Source: Tersicoccus sp. Bi-70
GTDB taxonomy: Bacteria > Actinomycetota > Actinomycetes > Actinomycetales > Micrococcaceae
NCBI RefSeq assembly: GCF_001968825.1
Contig: NZ_MIEU01000011.1
Location: forward strand, 372,001 to 436,000
DNA: 64,000 nt
Reading direction: 5' to 3'
Shown in pieces: positions 28,884 through 36,947 of this stretch; the first letter of the stretch is position 1; every line of letters begins with the position of its first letter. The notes under the pieces are model-generated. The model was not told the origin of the DNA. It saw only the letters and a program-made list of their open reading frames with translations, and searched no databases. The position numbers and the translations under genes were made by a program.

Positions 28884-29321
28884 ATGGACAGGCCCATCGA
28901 CACCGATGCCCCGATCTTCGTGATCTCGGTCGCGGCGGAGCTGGCCGAGATGCATCCGCAGACCCTGCGCCAGTACGACCGGATGGGGATCGTCACGCCG
29001 CAGCGCTCACCGGGCCGGTCGCGGCGTTACTCCCAGCAGGACGTCGATGCCCTGCGCACCGTCCAGCGGCTGTCCCAGGAGGGGGTCTCCCTCGAGGGGA
29101 TCCGCCGGGTGATGGAACTGCAGAACCAGGTGCGCGCCCTGCAGAACCGGGTCACCGAGCTGACCGACGAGCTCGCCCGCGTGCAGGCCGGTGGCGGGGT
29201 CGTCGACGCGTCCCGCGTGTTCGCGGCCGGGATCGCCGGGGACGTCGTCTCCCTCGTCCGGGGCCAGCGTCCCCGCCCGCGCTCCCAGGCCGTCGTGCTC
29301 TGGCGCAAGCCCCTGCGCTGA
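28884..29321 (+). CDS. hspR: heat-shock repressor HspR (MerR family)
   Basis: A 145-residue MerR-type regulator. The winged helix-turn-helix is near the N-terminus (FVISVAAELAEMHPQTLRQYDRMGIVTPQRSPGRSRRYSQQDVDAL), followed by a coiled-coil dimer helix (MELQNQVRALQNRVTELTDELARVQ). It binds the three HAIR sites seen before dnaK and clpB, probably with DnaK as co-repressor. The ATG at 28884, 6 bases after GGAGGAG, is preferred over an in-frame GTG at 28878. It lies 58 bases after dnaJ. Confidence 0.95.
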   Translation: MDRPIDTDAPIFVISVAAELAEMHPQTLRQYDRMGIVTPQRSPGRSRRYSQQDVDALRTVQRLSQEGVSLEGIRRVMELQNQVRALQNRVTELTDELARVQAGGGVVDASRVFAAGIAGDVVSLVRGQRPRPRSQAVVLWRKPLR

Positions 29322-29331
29322 GCGGCGCCGG

Positions 29332-30096
29332 TCAGCGCCGGATGTACGTCAGGTCCCGGATGACGCGGCCGGCGGCGATGCCCTTGCGCTCGAACCCGGT
29401 CTCGATCCGGCCGTCGAACCGCGGAGCCCAGCCGTCGGGGCCGTCGTTGGCCGGCGTGAATGCGGGCACCTCGTCGAGGGTCGCGCGCATCTGCTCCGCG
29501 TACTCCTCCCAGTCGGTCGCCAGGCGCCACCGGCCACCGGGCCGCAGCACCCGGGCCACCAGTTCCGCGAAGGCGGGGGAGACCAGGCGCCGCTTGTGGT
29601 GCCGCTTCTTCGGCCACGGGTCGGGGAAGAACATCCACACCTCGTCGACCGAGCCGGGTGCCAGCAGCGTGCCGAACACCTCGGGGGCGTTCGCCTCGAT
29701 CACCCGGATGTTGGGTGCGCCCGCCGTGTCCGCCTTGCGCATCAGGTCCGACAGGCCCGGGCGGTAGACGTCCAGGGCCAGGAAATCCCGCTCCGGTGCG
29801 GCGGCGGCCGCGGCGACCACCGCGTCACCGAGACCGGACCCGATCTCCACGGTCAGGGGCGCGCGGCGGCCGAAGGTCGCGGGGGCGTCGAGGCGGGCGC
29901 CCGGGTCGACGGACGTGGCGCCCGAGGCGCGGGAGACGTCCACGAGGTAGTGACCGCTCAGCCGCTCCCACGCGGCGAGCTGCTTGCCCTGCAGCCGGGT
30001 TCCCCGCCGGACGAAGGAGACCACGCCGCGGTGTTCTCGTTCTCCCGGCTCCGCGTTCCCGGCGCCCTGCGCCCCGCCGTCCTCGTGATCCGTCAC
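29332..30096 (-). CDS. trmB: tRNA (guanine-N7)-methyltransferase TrmB
   Basis: A 254-residue SAM-dependent methyltransferase that forms m7G46 in tRNA. SAM motif TVEIGSGLGDAVVAAAAAAPERDFLALDVYR, then the family hallmark FFPDPWPKKRHHKRRLV, and ATDWEEYAEQM. The GTG at 30094-30096 is chosen because a TAGGCT -10 box (30105-30110, minus strand) precedes it by 8 bases. An upstream TTG in the same frame (30105) overlaps that box. The gene converges with hspR, 10 bases between stops. Confidence 0.92.
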   Translation of the reverse strand: MTDHEDGGAQGAGNAEPGEREHRGVVSFVRRGTRLQGKQLAAWERLSGHYLVDVSRASGATSVDPGARLDAPATFGRRAPLTVEIGSGLGDAVVAAAAAAPERDFLALDVYRPGLSDLMRKADTAGAPNIRVIEANAPEVFGTLLAPGSVDEVWMFFPDPWPKKRHHKRRLVSPAFAELVARVLRPGGRWRLATDWEEYAEQMRATLDEVPAFTPANDGPDGWAPRFDGRIETGFERKGIAAGRVIRDLTYIRR

Positions 30097-30110
30097 GGCG
30101 AACAAGCCTA
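30096..30110 (-). promoter_or_regulatory. -10 box fixing the trmB start
   Basis: TAGGCT (30105-30110, minus strand) is followed by 8 bases and GTG, pointing to a leaderless trmB message and against the upstream TTG. Confidence 0.5.
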
Positions 30111-30440
30111 GCGGTGAGGCGGCCGCCCGGCGGCCGTGTGACCAATCCCTCCGCCTCCGATCCCCGTCCAGGCGTTACCGGCGCGTAGGATCGAAGAGGT
30201 ACCGGCACGTCGGACGGCCTTTCTCGTCCTGGTGCGCCATCATCGGCCCGCTCCGATCGACGAACGATCGGTCGCCCGGGCCGCCCTGCGGCTCCTGCCG
30301 CACCGGCTCCCGCCGGTTGCGACCACCCGCCGGTACGCGTCGCGAATCTGACGACCCGCCGCTCACGCGGCCCTTCCTTTTCCGGCGCACCCGCCGTGAT
30401 TCCCCGCGTGCGGGCCCGACCATCGAGAGGTTCCACCCTC
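30111..30440 (+). promoter_or_regulatory. 330-base leader of the DEAD-box helicase gene
   Basis: No gene is seen here. TAGGAT (30186-30191) could be a -10 box, which would give the helicase mRNA a leader of about 245 bases. Long leaders are common for cold-shock RNA helicase genes; no known RNA motif is recognised. Confidence 0.35.
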
Positions 30441-32018
30441 GTGACATCCTTCGCCGATCTCGGCGTCCCCACCGTTCTCGCGGACGCCCTGACCGCCAGC
30501 GGCATCGCCGCTCCCTTCCCCATCCAGGAAGCCACCCTCCCCGATTCGCTCGCCGGCCGTGACGTCCTCGGCCGCGGCCGCACCGGCTCCGGCAAGACGC
30601 TGGCGTTCAGCCTCCCGCTCGTCGCCCGTCTGGCCGGCGTCCAGCGCCGTCCCTCCCGCCCCACCGGGCTGGTCCTGGCACCGACCCGCGAGCTCGCGAC
30701 GCAGATCAACGCGACGCTGGAACCGCTGGCCAACGCCCTCGGCCTGCGCACCACCGTCATCTTCGGCGGGGTGTCCCAGAAGCGGCAGGAGAGCGCCCTG
30801 CGCGCCGGCGCCGACATCGTCGTCGCCTGCCCCGGCCGGCTCGAGGACCTGCTCCGCCAGAAGGTCCTGACCCTGGCCGACGTGCGCATCACCGTGCTCG
30901 ACGAGGCGGACCACATGGCCGACCTCGGCTTCCTGCCGGTCGTCCGCCGCCTGCTCGACACCACCGCCAAGGACGCCCAGCGGCTGCTGTTCTCCGCGAC
31001 GCTGGACAACGGCGTGGACGTCCTCGTCAAGCGCTACCTGCACAACCCCACCGTGCACTCGGTCGACGAGTCCTCCGCCGCCGTCACGACCATGGAGCAC
31101 CGCGTGTTCCTCACGGACGCGGACACCAAGAAGGACCTGGTCACGATGCTCGCCTCGGGCACCGGCCGGCGGGTCATGTTCATGCGGACCAAGCACCACG
31201 CCAAGAAGATGGCCAAGCAGCTGACCACCGCCGGCATCCCCGCGGTCGACCTGCACGGCAACCTGTCGCAGAACGCCCGCGACCGGAACCTGGCCCAGTT
31301 CTCCTCGGGTGAGGTGCGCGTGCTGGTCGCGACCGACGTCGCCGCCCGCGGTGTGCACGTCGACGACGTCGAGCTGGTCGTCCACATCGATCCGCCCACG
31401 GAGCACAAGGCCTACCTGCACCGCTCCGGTCGCACCGCCCGCGCGGGTTCGGACGGCACCGTCGTCACCGTCGTGCTGCCCGAGCAGCGCCAGGACGTGC
31501 GCAAGCTGCTCCGCGCCGCCGGCGTCGACGCCGCGCTCGAGACCGTGACCCCGGACTCGCCCGCGGTCGCCGAGGTCGTCGGGACGATCGCGCCCCGCGT
31601 CGCTCCGGCCCCCGTGAGCGCCTCCGGCAACCGCCCGAGCACGTCCCGGAAGCCGGCGACGGCGTCGTCGACCCGTTCCGGTGGCCAGGGTGGAGGCCGC
31701 TCCCGCGGCGCTCGCGGTCACGGCCGCGGCACCCAGGCCGACACCGCCTCCGCACCGCGTTCGGCGGCGGGCGGCTCGCGCAGCGGTGCCCGTCGCGGCG
31801 GTTCGGGCCGCAGTGCCTCGACCCCGAACGCGCGCCCGGCCTCGACCGTCGCCTACAGCACGACCACCGGCGCCCCCAGTGGCTCCTCCACGGGCGGCGG
31901 GGCTCCCCGTCGCTCCGGTGCCCCGGCGGGCCCGGCGCGCGGGAACGGCTCCCCGGCCGGCCGTCGTCGCGGCTCTCGCCGGGCGGACGCCCCGAACACC
32001 GCGCGTCGCCAGGGCTGA
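30441..32018 (+). CDS. DEAD-box RNA helicase
   Basis: A 525-residue ATP-dependent RNA helicase of the RhlE/DeaD type. Motifs run in order: Q motif PFPIQEATL, Walker A RTGSGKT (47-53), PTRELA, VLDEADHMADLGF, SATL, then the second RecA domain with VLVATDVAARGVHVDDVELVVHIDPP and HRSGRTARAG. The last 130 residues are Gly/Arg/Ser-rich and disordered, typical of RNA-binding tails. The GTG at 30441 (GAGAGG 10 bases upstream) begins at the usual family position. Likely roles are ribosome assembly and mRNA unwinding in the cold. Confidence 0.93.
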   Translation: MTSFADLGVPTVLADALTASGIAAPFPIQEATLPDSLAGRDVLGRGRTGSGKTLAFSLPLVARLAGVQRRPSRPTGLVLAPTRELATQINATLEPLANALGLRTTVIFGGVSQKRQESALRAGADIVVACPGRLEDLLRQKVLTLADVRITVLDEADHMADLGFLPVVRRLLDTTAKDAQRLLFSATLDNGVDVLVKRYLHNPTVHSVDESSAAVTTMEHRVFLTDADTKKDLVTMLASGTGRRVMFMRTKHHAKKMAKQLTTAGIPAVDLHGNLSQNARDRNLAQFSSGEVRVLVATDVAARGVHVDDVELVVHIDPPTEHKAYLHRSGRTARAGSDGTVVTVVLPEQRQDVRKLLRAAGVDAALETVTPDSPAVAEVVGTIAPRVAPAPVSASGNRPSTSRKPATASSTRSGGQGGGRSRGARGHGRGTQADTASAPRSAAGGSRSGARRGGSGRSASTPNARPASTVAYSTTTGAPSGSSTGGGAPRRSGAPAGPARGNGSPAGRRRGSRRADAPNTARRQG

Positions 32019-32039
32019 CCCACACCACCCGCACCACCC

Positions 32040-32112
32040 CGCCAGCTCGTCACCAGATGCTCCATCCACCCCCTTCCGGGGGCCGGATGCGACATCTGGT
32101 GACGAGCTGGCG
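32040..32112. repeat. 73-base long hairpin between convergent genes
   Basis: Perfect 20-bp arms (CGCCAGCTCGTCACCAGATG at 32040-32059 and its complement at 32093-32112) enclose a second nested stem with CATCC...GGATG and CCCCC-TTCC-GGGGG. It lies between the converging helicase and permease genes. It may be a bidirectional terminator, but its length and nested structure also resemble dispersed intergenic palindromes. Confidence 0.8.
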
Positions 32113-32147
32113 TCGTTCCGGGTGCGTTCAGCTCGGCCGGTTTCCGC

Positions 32148-33704
32148 TCAGCCGGTGGCGCCCTTCTGCAGCCGCGGGCTGTCCGGATTCATCACCGAGT
32201 GGCGGCGCGAGTACAGGAAGTAGATCACCAGGCCGACGACGAGCCAGACGACGAACCGCACGTACGTCTCGACGTTCTGGATCGAGAAGATCAGCCACAG
32301 CGAGAACAGCACGCCGACGGCCGGGGTGACCGGCATCAGCGGGGTGCGGAACTCGCGCGACAGGTCGGGGCGCCGGTAGCGCAGCACGATGACGGCGACG
32401 CAGACGACGACGAACGCGGACAGGATGCCGATGTTCGTCAGCCCTGCCGCCTCCTCGATCGGCAGCACCCCCGCGATGATCGCCGCGCCGATGCCGGCCA
32501 GCCAGGTCACGCGGACCGGAACGTGGCGCCTGGGGTCCGTCTTCGCGAACCACGCGGGCAGCAGGCCGTCCCGGCTCATCGAGAACCAGACGCGGGAGAC
32601 GCCGAGCGTGAAGGTGATCATGACGGTCAGGATCGACACGATGGCGCCCACCGCGATGATGTTCGCGACCACCGGCATGCCGACCGCGTTGAACGCCGAG
32701 GAGAACCCGCTCTCCGGGTCGATCTCGGTGTACTTCTGCATGCCCGTCAGCACCAGGGTCGCGAGCACGTAGAGCACCATCGCGATCGCCAGCGAGTAGA
32801 GGATGGCCTTCGGCATGTGCTTCGTCGAGTCCTTCGACTCCTCGGCGGCGGTGCTCATGGCGTCGTACCCGAACACCGCGAAGAACACCGTGGCCGCGCC
32901 CGCCATCACTCCGGAGAACCCGAACGGGAAGTACGGCGAGTAGTTGGCGGTGTTGATGTGGAAGACACCGAGCACGACGATCAGCAGCACGAGCGCGACC
33001 TTCAGCCCCACGAAGACCATCTCGGCCCGGGCCGCGCTGCCGATGCCGCGCGTGAGGATGAACGCGGTGAGCAGGCACAGGATCATGGCGAACAGGTCGA
33101 CCACGTGCCCGTCCCCGGTGCCGGGGGCACCGAGCATCCAGGCCGGTAGCTGGACGCCCACCTGCCCGAGCAGGAAGCCGAAGTAGCCCGAGATGCCGAT
33201 CGCGACGACGGCGACGATGGCGATGTACTCGAGCAGCAGGTCCCAGCCGATGAACCAGCCCACGATCTCGCCGAGCGCCGCGTAACCGTACGTGTAGGCG
33301 GAGCCGGCCTTGGGCACCATGCCCGCGAACTCGGCGTAGGAGAAGGCGGCCGCGGCGCTCGCGACGCCGGCGATCAGGAACGAGAGGAGCACGGCCGGGC
33401 CGGCCTTGCCGTGGGCGACCGCGCCGGCGAGCGAGAAGATGCCGGCGCCGATGATGCCGCCGACGCCGATCGCGGTCAGCTGCCACAGGCCGAGGGTGCG
33501 CTTGAGCGAGTTCTCCTCGACCTCCGGTTCGATCTCGCCGATCGGTTTGCGGCGGAGCACGGAGTACGGGTTGGCCACCCGCGCCGTCCCCGGCGTTCCC
33601 CCTCCCCGCCTTCCCCCTCCCCGCCTTTCCCCTCCGGGCCTTCCCCCTCCGGGGGGTGCCGACCCCGGGGATGCCGATGATCCTGCCGGTCCTGACGGTG
33701 CCAT
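32148..33704 (-). CDS. APC family amino acid permease
   Basis: A 518-residue membrane transporter with about twelve helices. The amino-acid permease signature TAIGVGGIIGAGIFSLAG lies in helix 1, then SYAEFAGMVPKAGSAYTYGYAALGEIVGWFIGWDL and VFFAVFGYDAMSTAAEESKDSTKHMPKAI; it resembles cationic amino-acid (YfnA/CAT-like) carriers. The ATG at 33702-33704 has an excellent GGAGG site. This means an unusual 42-residue Gly/Pro/Arg-rich N-terminal extension, encoded by a pyrimidine-rich repeat, is translated; a GTG at 33578 would omit it. The energy source is likely proton or substrate exchange. Confidence 0.88.
   Translation of the reverse strand: MAPSGPAGSSASPGSAPPGGGRPGGERRGGGRRGGGTPGTARVANPYSVLRRKPIGEIEPEVEENSLKRTLGLWQLTAIGVGGIIGAGIFSLAGAVAHGKAGPAVLLSFLIAGVASAAAAFSYAEFAGMVPKAGSAYTYGYAALGEIVGWFIGWDLLLEYIAIVAVVAIGISGYFGFLLGQVGVQLPAWMLGAPGTGDGHVVDLFAMILCLLTAFILTRGIGSAARAEMVFVGLKVALVLLIVVLGVFHINTANYSPYFPFGFSGVMAGAATVFFAVFGYDAMSTAAEESKDSTKHMPKAILYSLAIAMVLYVLATLVLTGMQKYTEIDPESGFSSAFNAVGMPVVANIIAVGAIVSILTVMITFTLGVSRVWFSMSRDGLLPAWFAKTDPRRHVPVRVTWLAGIGAAIIAGVLPIEEAAGLTNIGILSAFVVVCVAVIVLRYRRPDLSREFRTPLMPVTPAVGVLFSLWLIFSIQNVETYVRFVVWLVVGLVIYFLYSRRHSVMNPDSPRLQKGATG
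33595..33657 (-). repeat. degenerate CCTTCCCCCTCCCCG tandem repeat
   Basis: About four imperfect 14-15 base units of strand-asymmetric CCTTCCCCTCC sequence encode the Gly/Arg-rich N-terminus of the permease. The region looks prone to slippage and could change the reading frame upstream of the transporter body. Confidence 0.75.
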
Positions 33705-33883
33705 CGTGACCTCCTGCGTGCGAGTGCCGGAAGCGGACCCGGTGCCAGCGTTGCTTGAGCGCGGTCACCACGGCCCGGTGGAGGCGATGCTACTCGCGCT
33801 CACCGCCGCGGCGTGGGGTGACGGTGCCGGCCCCGGTCGCGCGGCGGTGGCGTCCGATGCCGGTGAGGGGACAGAATCGGAGC

Positions 33884-34318
33884 ATGAGGACCCTGTTGAA
33901 CGTGATCTGGCTCGTGCTCGGTGGCCTGTGGCTGGCGGTCGCCTACGCCCTCGCCGGCGTCGTCTGCTGTCTGCTGATCGTCACCATCCCGTTCGGCATC
34001 GCGTCGTTCCGGATCGCCGCGTACGCGCTCTGGCCTTTCGGCCGCACCATCGTGGACCGGGGTGGCAGCCCGGGCCTGTTCGCGACGCTCGGCAACGTCA
34101 TCTGGTTCGTGGTCGCCGGGATCTGGATCGCCGTCGGGCACGTCGTCACGGCCGCCGCCCAGGCGGTCACCATCGTCGGCATCCCGCTCGCGATCGCCAA
34201 CATCAAGATGGTGCCGGTCTCCCTGATGCCGCTCGGCAAGCAGATCGTGCCGACCGCGGCCACCTGGACCACCGTCGGCGGCCGGTCGGTCGGAGCCTTC
34301 GGCTACGAGGGGCGCTGA
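33884..34318 (+). CDS. YccF domain membrane protein
   Basis: A 144-residue protein with two YccF domains in tandem halves (LLNVIWLVLGGLWLAVAYALAGVVCCLLIVTIPFGIASFRIAAYALWPFGRTIV and LGNVIWFVVAGIWIAVGHVVTAAAQAVTIVGIPLAIANIKMVPVSLMPLGKQIV), giving about four membrane helices. Function unknown; in E. coli a YccF protein is a small inner-membrane protein. The ATG at 33884 is 6 bases after CAGAAT, suggesting a leaderless message. The stop is 4 bases before the aldo-keto reductase start, so the two probably share a transcript. Confidence 0.88.
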   Translation: MRTLLNVIWLVLGGLWLAVAYALAGVVCCLLIVTIPFGIASFRIAAYALWPFGRTIVDRGGSPGLFATLGNVIWFVVAGIWIAVGHVVTAAAQAVTIVGIPLAIANIKMVPVSLMPLGKQIVPTAATWTTVGGRSVGAFGYEGR

Positions 34319-34322
34319 TCCC

Positions 34323-35336
34323 ATGGAGACCGTCATCCTCGGCACCGGCGCGGCCGGCCCCCTCACCGTCAGCGCCCTCGGCTTCGGCGGGATGGCGCTG
34401 ACCTCCGCCTACGGCGGCCTGGCGGCCGACGAGGCGCTCGCGGTGCTGAACGCCGCCGTCGACGACGGCATCACCCTCATCGACACGGCCAACGTGTACG
34501 GCGACGGGACCAACGAGGAGCTGGTCGGCCGGTTGCTCGCGGACCGGCGCGACGAGGTGACGGTCGCGACGAAGTTCGGCATCGTCCACGGCGCGGACGG
34601 CACGCGGCGGGCACGCGGGGACGCGGACTACGTGCGGCGCTGCGCCGAGGAGAGCCTGCAGCGCCTCGGCACCGATGTCATCGATCTCTACTACCTGCAC
34701 CGGCGGGACCTCTCCGTGCCCCTGAGCGAGACCGTCGGCGCCATGGCCTCCCTCGTGGAGGACGGCCTCGTGCGGCACCTGGGGCTGTGCGAGGTGACGG
34801 CGGAGGAACTGCGCGAGGCGCACGCCCTGCACCCGATCACCGCCGTGCAGAGCGAGTGGTCCGTCTTCAGCCGGGACGTCGAACGCGCCGTCGTGCCCGC
34901 GTGTGCGGAACTCGGCGTCGGGTTCGTCCCGTTCTCCCCGCTGGGCCGCGGCTTCCTCGCCGGATCCGTGCGCTCCGCCGCCGACCTCACGCCCGAGGAC
35001 GCCCGGCACGGCTTCCCGCGGTTCGATGACGCCAACCTCGAGGCCAATCTCGCCCTGCTGGCGGAGATCGAGGCGAGCGCCCACGAGACCGGCATCACCC
35101 TCGCCGAGATGTCCCTGGCCTGGCTGTACGCCAAGGGGGAGGAGGCCGGCGTGACCGTCGTGCCGATCCCCGGGTCCCGGCACCCCGAGCGCAACCGCCA
35201 GAACGCCGCCGCGGTGGACATCGCCCTCTCCGCCGAACAGGTGGCCGAGCTCGACGGTGCTGCGGCGCGGGTCGCGGGCGCCCGCTCCCGGGACCGGAGC
35301 TGGGTGTCGGAGGGTCGCGAGGACGCCGACGCCTGA
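34323..35336 (+). CDS. aldo/keto reductase
   Basis: A 337-residue NADPH-dependent oxidoreductase with the TIM-barrel AKR fold. Catalytic tetrad regions are visible: DTANVYG (Asp and Tyr), ATKFG (Lys) and YYLHR (His). NADPH-binding residues lie in PIPGSRHPERNRQN near the C-terminus. It resembles the YghZ/pyridoxal-reductase-like group that acts on small carbonyls. The substrate is unknown. It starts 4 bases after the YccF gene. Confidence 0.9.
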   Translation: METVILGTGAAGPLTVSALGFGGMALTSAYGGLAADEALAVLNAAVDDGITLIDTANVYGDGTNEELVGRLLADRRDEVTVATKFGIVHGADGTRRARGDADYVRRCAEESLQRLGTDVIDLYYLHRRDLSVPLSETVGAMASLVEDGLVRHLGLCEVTAEELREAHALHPITAVQSEWSVFSRDVERAVVPACAELGVGFVPFSPLGRGFLAGSVRSAADLTPEDARHGFPRFDDANLEANLALLAEIEASAHETGITLAEMSLAWLYAKGEEAGVTVVPIPGSRHPERNRQNAAAVDIALSAEQVAELDGAAARVAGARSRDRSWVSEGREDADA

Positions 35337-35409
35337 GCCGATGTGTTTCGAGAACCGAGGCATCTAGGCTGAGGACGTCAGACCCGACCACGAACGTCAG
35401 GAGCGCGAC

Positions 35410-35910
35410 ATGACTCAGCCCAGCACCGACAGCCCGTCCGAGGACACCGCCAAGATCGTCGACCTGATGCGCAAGGACCGGACCGTCATGGTCGGCACCG
35501 TGCTCACCGACGGGTCGATCCAGAGCCGGCCGATGTCCGTGCAGACGGTCGAGGACGACGGCACCCTGTGGTTCTTCGCCCACGACGACGGTCCGCTGGC
35601 CGAACAGCTGACCTCCCACCCGCAGGTCAACGTCGCCTTCGCCGACTCCGACCACTGGGTGTCCCTCGCCGGCACGGCCCGCCTCGAGCACAGCAGCGCG
35701 AAGATCGACGAGCTGTGGGACTCGACGACGGATGCGTTCTTTCCCGACGGCAAGGAGACGCCCGGTCTGACGCTGATCGAGGTGAGCCCCGACTCGGCCG
35801 AGTACTGGGACCAGCCCGGCGGCGGCGTCGGCGCGCTGTACAACTTCGTCAAGGCGAAGGTCACCGGCGGCACCTACGACGGCGGAACCAGCGGCAGCAC
35901 GGAGCTGTAG
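35410..35910 (+). CDS. pyridoxamine 5'-phosphate oxidase-like general stress protein
   Basis: A 166-residue split-barrel flavin-binding protein of the GSP26-like group (COG3871). It has KIVDLMRKDRTVMVGTVLTDGSIQSRPMSVQTVEDDGTLWFFAHDDGPLAEQLTSHPQVNVAFAD, followed by VSLAGTARLEHSSAKIDELWD and a C-terminal Gly-rich tail. Such proteins bind FMN or F420; the reaction is unknown. CAGGAG precedes the ATG. The stop codon is part of a terminator stem. Confidence 0.85.
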   Translation: MTQPSTDSPSEDTAKIVDLMRKDRTVMVGTVLTDGSIQSRPMSVQTVEDDGTLWFFAHDDGPLAEQLTSHPQVNVAFADSDHWVSLAGTARLEHSSAKIDELWDSTTDAFFPDGKETPGLTLIEVSPDSAEYWDQPGGGVGALYNFVKAKVTGGTYDGGTSGSTEL

Positions 35911-35939
35911 AGCGACGCCGCTCGCAGAGCTACAGCTCC
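35901..35939. terminator. hairpin overlapping the stress-protein stop codon
   Basis: Ten-base arms GGAGCTGTAG / CTACAGCTCC enclose an inner AGCG...CGCT stem. The TAG stop of the stress-protein gene is in the left arm. It serves the convergent phzF-like gene as well. Confidence 0.65.
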
Positions 35940-35973
35940 TCGGACGGGAGCAGGTCGAACGGGTGCAGCCGAG

Positions 35974-36831
35974 CTAGAGCAGCACCGTGCCCCGGATGCA
36001 CGTGACCGCGTCGCCGCCGACCCACACGTCGTCGTCGTCCGCGGTCACGTGCACCCGGCCCGCCCGGCCGATCACCGTGCCCTGCGCGGCGACGTAGGAG
36101 CGCGGCAGCACCCCCTCGCCGATGAGCCACTGGGCCAGCGAGGCATTCAGGCTGCCGGTGACGGGGTCCTCGGCGATCCCGGCGCCGGCGGCGAAGGCCC
36201 GCACCTCCAGCTGGGTGGCGCCGCCCGCCGGTTCGGGGCCGGCCACCCCGACCTTCAGGTCCCCGAGCGCGACGGCGTCCGGGTCGAGCCCGCGGACCGC
36301 CGCGGCGTCGCGCAGCAGGACCCCCACCCAGCCCGGGCCGTTGTCGACCCAGTGGGAGTCGACCACCTGGTCCGGGCTGATCCGCAGGCCGCTGACCAGG
36401 CGGTCCAGCATGGCCGCGTCGACGGGACCCGAGCGAATCGTCGGCGGGGCGGCGAAGGCGAGCCGGTCACCGTCGCGGTGGATCCGCACCTGTCCCACCG
36501 CGCACTCCTGCACCACGTCGCCGTCCGTACCCGCTCCGCGCGGGGTGCCTCCCGCGGCGAGCCATGCGTGGGCGCTGCCAAGGGTCGGGTGGCCGGCGAA
36601 GGGCAGTTCCTCCGCCGGGGTGAAGATCCGCAGCCGGTAGTCGGCGGCCGGATCCATGGGCGGCAGCACGAACGTCGTCTCCGAGAGGTTGGTCCATGCG
36701 GCGAAACGGCGCATCGTCTCCTCGTCCAGCCCGTCGGCGTCGAGGACGACCGCCACCGGGTTGCCCCGGTAAGGTTCGGCGGTGAACACGTCGACCTGCG
36801 CGAAGGCGCGTTCGCGGGGTTGCTCGCTCAT
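35974..36831 (-). CDS. PhzF family isomerase
   Basis: A 285-residue PhzF-like protein of the diaminopimelate-epimerase fold. N-terminal half: FAQVDVFTAEPYRGNPVAVVLDADGLDEETMRRFAAWTNLSETTFVLPP (the Glu of SETTF is catalytic). Then the FAGHPTLGSAHAWLAAGG block and the C-terminal AAGAGIAEDPVTGSLNASLAQWL, all family hallmarks. Most PhzF homologues outside phenazine clusters have unknown substrates, and no phenazine genes are here. TAGAGT lies 6 bases before the ATG, suggesting a leaderless message. Confidence 0.9.
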   Translation of the reverse strand: MSEQPRERAFAQVDVFTAEPYRGNPVAVVLDADGLDEETMRRFAAWTNLSETTFVLPPMDPAADYRLRIFTPAEELPFAGHPTLGSAHAWLAAGGTPRGAGTDGDVVQECAVGQVRIHRDGDRLAFAAPPTIRSGPVDAAMLDRLVSGLRISPDQVVDSHWVDNGPGWVGVLLRDAAAVRGLDPDAVALGDLKVGVAGPEPAGGATQLEVRAFAAGAGIAEDPVTGSLNASLAQWLIGEGVLPRSYVAAQGTVIGRAGRVHVTADDDDVWVGGDAVTCIRGTVLL

Positions 36832-36947
36832 GCAGCGACTCTAGGCGACGGATCCAGCACCGAGACCGAATCGCCGCCTCGCCCGCCGCGCGGCGGGTGG
36901 CGAAGCGCGTAGCCTGTGGGACGGGCGGCCGAAAGGGGTGGATCGCG

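Noticed and set aside
35974-36831. PhzF as evidence of a phenazine cluster
   Set aside because: No other phenazine genes are nearby, and isolated PhzF homologues are common in bacteria that make no phenazines.
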